Assembly: GCA_030648135.1 (NCBI GenBank)
Contig: JAUSIF010000333.1
Coordinates: 1-8,872, forward strand
DNA from: Xanthobacteraceae bacterium
GTDB lineage: Bacteria; Pseudomonadota; Alphaproteobacteria; Rhizobiales; Xanthobacteraceae
Direction of reading: 5' to 3'
Length of the DNA: 8,872 nt
Part shown: positions 5,613-8,872 of the stretch, piece by piece
Layout: each line of letters opens with the position of its first letter
Position numbering within the stretch: the first letter of the stretch is position 1
The notes under the pieces: model-generated
The model's database searches: none
Seen by the model: only the letters and a program-made list of their open reading frames with translations
What the model was told of the DNA's origin: nothing
Made by a program: the position numbers and the translations under genes

Positions 5613-7871
5613 TCAACCCGTGGAAACCCCCTGCTCGAGCGCCGGCTCCGCCACCGCCGACGGCTTGCCGCCGATGCTGAAGCTGACGCGCACCCATGCC
5701 CCTCGTCTGTTGCCGTTGGCCTCCGGCGCGTCGCGCAGTTCGATGCGGCCGCCATGGTCCTCCAGAATCTTGCCGACGATCGCCAATCCGAGCCCGGTAC
5801 CCTTCTCGCGGGTGGTCACATAGGGCTCGAGCAGCCGCTCGCGGTTCTCACTCGGCAGCCCGGAGCCGTTGTCGATGATGTCGATCAAGGCGGTGTCGCC
5901 CTCGCGCGCACCGCGTACCAGGATGCGCCCCTGTCCGCGCTCGGCCGGCGGAACCGCCGCGATCGCTTCGACCGCGTTCTTCAAGATGTTGGTGAGCGCC
6001 TGCGAAATCAGCCGCCGGTCGAAACGGGCGGGCATCGGCCCCGGCGGTAGCTCGACGTCGAATTGGATGTCGGGGTTTCCTACCCGGATCAGGAACACGG
6101 CCTGCCGGATCGTCTCGGCGAGATCCTGGGCCTCGACCACCGGCTTCGGCATGCGGGCGAAGGCCGAGAACTCGTCGACCATCCGGCCGATATCGCCGAC
6201 TTGGCGGATGATGGTCTCGGTGCACTGCTCGAACACCTCGCGATCCTCGATCAGGTTCTTGCCGTATTTGCGGCGCAAGCGCTCGGCCGAAAGCTGAATC
6301 GGCGTGAGCGGGTTCTTGATCTCGTGGGCGATGCGGCGGGCGACGTCGGCCCAGGCCGAGGTGCGCTGGGCCACCACCAGCTCGGTGATGTCGTCGAGCG
6401 TGATGACATAGCCGTGCCCGCTCTCGGGCGAGGCCTCGGTGGTCACCCGCACGTTGATGGTGCGCTCGCGCCCGTCGCGCCTGAGGGTCACGGTGCCCTG
6501 CACGCGCTGAATCCCGCTCTTGGCCTGCTCGACCAGCGCCGCGAGTTCGGGGATCGCTTCAGCCACCGGCATATTGATGAGCTCGCTATCGGAGCGGCCG
6601 ATCAAACGCTCCGCCGAGCGGTTGAGAATGGTGATGCGGCTTTCGGCATCGAGGCCGATCACGCCGGCGCCGACGCCGGCGAGCACCGCCTCGGTGAACA
6701 GCCGGCGCTGGTCGATCTGATCGCGGGCCCGTACGATATCGTCGCGTTGCGAGCGCAACTCGTGGGTCATGGCGTTGAAGCTGTCGCCCAGGCTGGCGAG
6801 ATCGCCCTCCGACTGGCGCACCGGCACCTGCACGAACAAATTGCCGGAGGCGACCAGATCGGCGGCGGTGATCAGCCGCCGGATCGGCGCCACCAGCCGG
6901 TTGGCGAAGTTCAACCCGATCCACACCGCCGCCAACAAGAGGATCAGCGCGATCACCGCGTACATCAGCGCGAAGGCGATCTGCACGCCGAAGCGGCGGT
7001 CTTCCAGGCTTCGATATTCGAGCAGGCTGTCTTCGGTCAGGCGCAGGTACTGGATGACCTTGGGATCGATCGGACGAGCCACGTAGAGATAGGTGTCGGC
7101 GTAACCGTTGAGCGGCGTGATCGCCACCACGTAGTCGGCGGTGCTCGCGAGCGCGAGTATGGGTTTTTCTTCGGTTGCCTCGCTGACCTTGATGTTGGTC
7201 GGGATCAGGAACTCCCGGCCGATGTTGATGTCGGCCCGCTCGATCAACGAGCGATCGCCATGGATCAGCATGGCCGCGGGCAGACCGTGGATCGTGGCCT
7301 GGGCGGTGAGGAGCTGGCGAAAGCGTTCGCGGTTCTCGTCGAACAAGCCGCGCATCCGCGTCAAGTCATTGGCCATGCCGTTGAGATCGACGCGAATGCC
7401 GAAGGCATGGTCGCGCACGTAGGCCTCCGCGACCATGACGGCATTGTCGATGATCACGCGGGTGCGCACCGAGAACCAGCGGTCGAGCCCGCGGTCGAGC
7501 GTGATCGAAGCGATGACCGCGACCAGAATCGCCGGAACCGTCGCCACCAGCGCGAACAGGAGCACGATGCGCACGTGCAAGCGCGCGCCCGCCCGCCCTC
7601 GGCGGCGCGCACGCACCAGGCCCGAGATCTGCCAGACGATGATGCCGAGCAGGATTACCGCCATCGACAGATTGGCGAGCAGCACGGAGACGACGACGTA
7701 GTGGGTCGGCGAAATCGGCGTGAGGCCGGTCAGCACCAGGAAGGTGATGAACGCCGACAAGAGCGCCGCCGCCACCGCCACCGGGGCGAAGAAGCCGCTC
7801 CACGTGCGCGGCGGCCGTGGAAACGGCGGCGAGATGCTCTGCGCTTCGGGTTTGGCGGCGGTTTCGGGCAT
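5613..7871 (-). CDS. ntrY: Membrane sensor histidine kinase NtrY
   Basis: NtrY is an inner-membrane histidine kinase that phosphorylates NtrX. The 752-residue product is of normal family length. Hydrophobic helices lie near 29-50, 57-82, 101-124 and 296-322. An extracytoplasmic sensor region of about 170 residues lies between the third and fourth. A HAMP domain follows (about 320-375), then a PAS domain (about 390-495). The dimerisation domain carries the H-box AHEIKNPLTPIQ with phosphoacceptor H516. The ATP-binding domain has the N-box around NILKNAVEA (628-636), DNGSGLP (667-673) and GTGLGLAIV (691-699), so all catalytic motifs are intact. The ATG at 7871 starts a proline-rich cytoplasmic tail of about 25 residues; the ribosome binding site is weak. 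A 161-base gap from ntrC suggests a separate promoter. Confidence 0.96.
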   Translation of the reverse strand: MPETAAKPEAQSISPPFPRPPRTWSGFFAPVAVAAALLSAFITFLVLTGLTPISPTHYVVVSVLLANLSMAVILLGIIVWQISGLVRARRRGRAGARLHVRIVLLFALVATVPAILVAVIASITLDRGLDRWFSVRTRVIIDNAVMVAEAYVRDHAFGIRVDLNGMANDLTRMRGLFDENRERFRQLLTAQATIHGLPAAMLIHGDRSLIERADINIGREFLIPTNIKVSEATEEKPILALASTADYVVAITPLNGYADTYLYVARPIDPKVIQYLRLTEDSLLEYRSLEDRRFGVQIAFALMYAVIALILLLAAVWIGLNFANRLVAPIRRLITAADLVASGNLFVQVPVRQSEGDLASLGDSFNAMTHELRSQRDDIVRARDQIDQRRLFTEAVLAGVGAGVIGLDAESRITILNRSAERLIGRSDSELINMPVAEAIPELAALVEQAKSGIQRVQGTVTLRRDGRERTINVRVTTEASPESGHGYVITLDDITELVVAQRTSAWADVARRIAHEIKNPLTPIQLSAERLRRKYGKNLIEDREVFEQCTETIIRQVGDIGRMVDEFSAFARMPKPVVEAQDLAETIRQAVFLIRVGNPDIQFDVELPPGPMPARFDRRLISQALTNILKNAVEAIAAVPPAERGQGRILVRGAREGDTALIDIIDNGSGLPSENRERLLEPYVTTREKGTGLGLAIVGKILEDHGGRIELRDAPEANGNRRGAWVRVSFSIGGKPSAVAEPALEQGVSTG

Positions 7872-7949
7872 GGGCTCGTTGTTGAGGGCGGGCTTTGGGC
7901 AGGAACGAATAACCGACTATCCAAGGCCGGCTCTGATGCCTTCCTACAA

Positions 7950-7973
7950 CACTGGTGCAAAAATGTGACAGTG
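7950..7973 (-). other. Imperfect inverted repeat with an NtrC-like half-site
   Basis: On the minus strand CACTG and CAGTG face each other across 14 bases. Inside lies TGCACCA (7959-7953), which equals one half of the NtrC operator consensus TGCACCA-N3-TGGTGCA. The second half is not conserved. It may be a weak regulator site near the ntrY promoter or chance. Confidence 0.2.
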
Positions 7974-7975
7974 GC

Positions 7976-7993
7976 AAGCAGCGGCCGCGCCAA
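7976..7993 (-). promoter_or_regulatory. Possible sigma54 (-24/-12) promoter upstream of ntrY
   Basis: The minus strand reads TTGGCGCG, four bases, then CTGCTT. The invariant GG and GC lie ten bases apart, as in the sigma54 consensus TGGCACG-N4-TTGCW. The -24 element matches seven of eight positions and the -12 element differs at its first base. Transcription would begin near 7966, about 95 bases before ntrY. Such matches also arise by chance in GC-rich DNA. Confidence 0.35.
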
Positions 7994-7999
7994 GAATAT

Positions 8000-8029
8000 G
8001 GCCGAAACCGCCAATGGCCGTTTCAGGCC
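8000..8029 (-). terminator. Hairpin after ntrC, possible terminator or attenuator
   Basis: The 30-base element reads as GGCC, a bulged T, GAAAC, a G-G mismatch, GCC, an ATT loop, then GGC, G, GTTTC and GGCC. That makes twelve paired bases with one bulge and one mismatch. It starts six bases after the ntrC stop. The sequence after it, ATATTCTTGG, lacks a full T-run, so termination would be partial or protein-dependent. mRNA 3'-end protection is another possibility. Confidence 0.45.
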
Positions 8030-8032
8030 GTC
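8015..8032 (-). other. GGCC-flanked motif at the stop of ntrC
   Basis: The minus strand reads GACGGCCTGAAACGGCCA directly after the TGA stop. It overlaps the left arm of the larger hairpin at 8000-8029. It matches 16 of 18 bases of the motif at the TPR gene stop. Confidence 0.35.

Positions 8033-8872
<840 letters not shown>

Noticed and set aside
3375..6050. Plus-strand open frame of 891 codons opposite dat and ntrX
   Set aside because: The translation is rich in Asp, His, Arg, Gly and Ala with no recognisable domain, and it lies opposite genes with clear motifs. Long antisense frames are a common by-product of GC-rich codon use.

Overview
The window looks like chromosome of a GC-rich alphaproteobacterium. 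The evidence is the gene order, with ntrC, ntrY, ntrX, a D-amino acid transaminase, hfq and hflX all on the minus strand, and an Hfq core of alphaproteobacterial type. A Rhodospirillales-like or Rhizobiales-like source is plausible, but the sequence alone does not settle the family. No tRNA, rRNA, CRISPR array, transposase or integrase was recognised.

Transcription runs from the right end to the left end. Positions 8872-8033 hold the C-terminal part of NtrC, a sigma54 activator with an intact GAFTGA loop. A 161-base gap (8032-7872) follows, with a strong hairpin just after the ntrC stop and a possible -24/-12 promoter. Next come ntrY (7871-5613, membrane histidine kinase) and ntrX (5609-4233, response regulator), three bases apart. 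A D-amino acid transaminase (4217-3360) starts 15 bases after ntrX. A 106-base gap leads to a TPR-repeat protein with a glycosyltransferase-9-like C-terminal domain (3253-1460). A 170-base gap with a possible promoter leads to hfq (1289-1026). hflX, cut off by the window edge, appears to start with TTG on the base after the hfq stop.

The genes combine two-component nitrogen/redox control (NtrC, NtrYX), D-amino acid metabolism for the cell wall, RNA-based control (Hfq) and ribosome rescue (HflX). This is a known conserved neighbourhood in alphaproteobacteria. The least expected member is the TPR/glycosyltransferase-like gene between dat and hfq. It has gaps on both sides, a 102-base tandem repeat array and visibly lower GC in the stretch sampled. 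I found no clear sign of a new multi-gene system. The points most worth a second look are that insertion, an 18-base motif shared just after the stop codons of ntrC and the TPR gene, the contrast between GAFTGA-containing NtrC and GAFTGA-less NtrX, and the ntrC-ntrY intergenic region.
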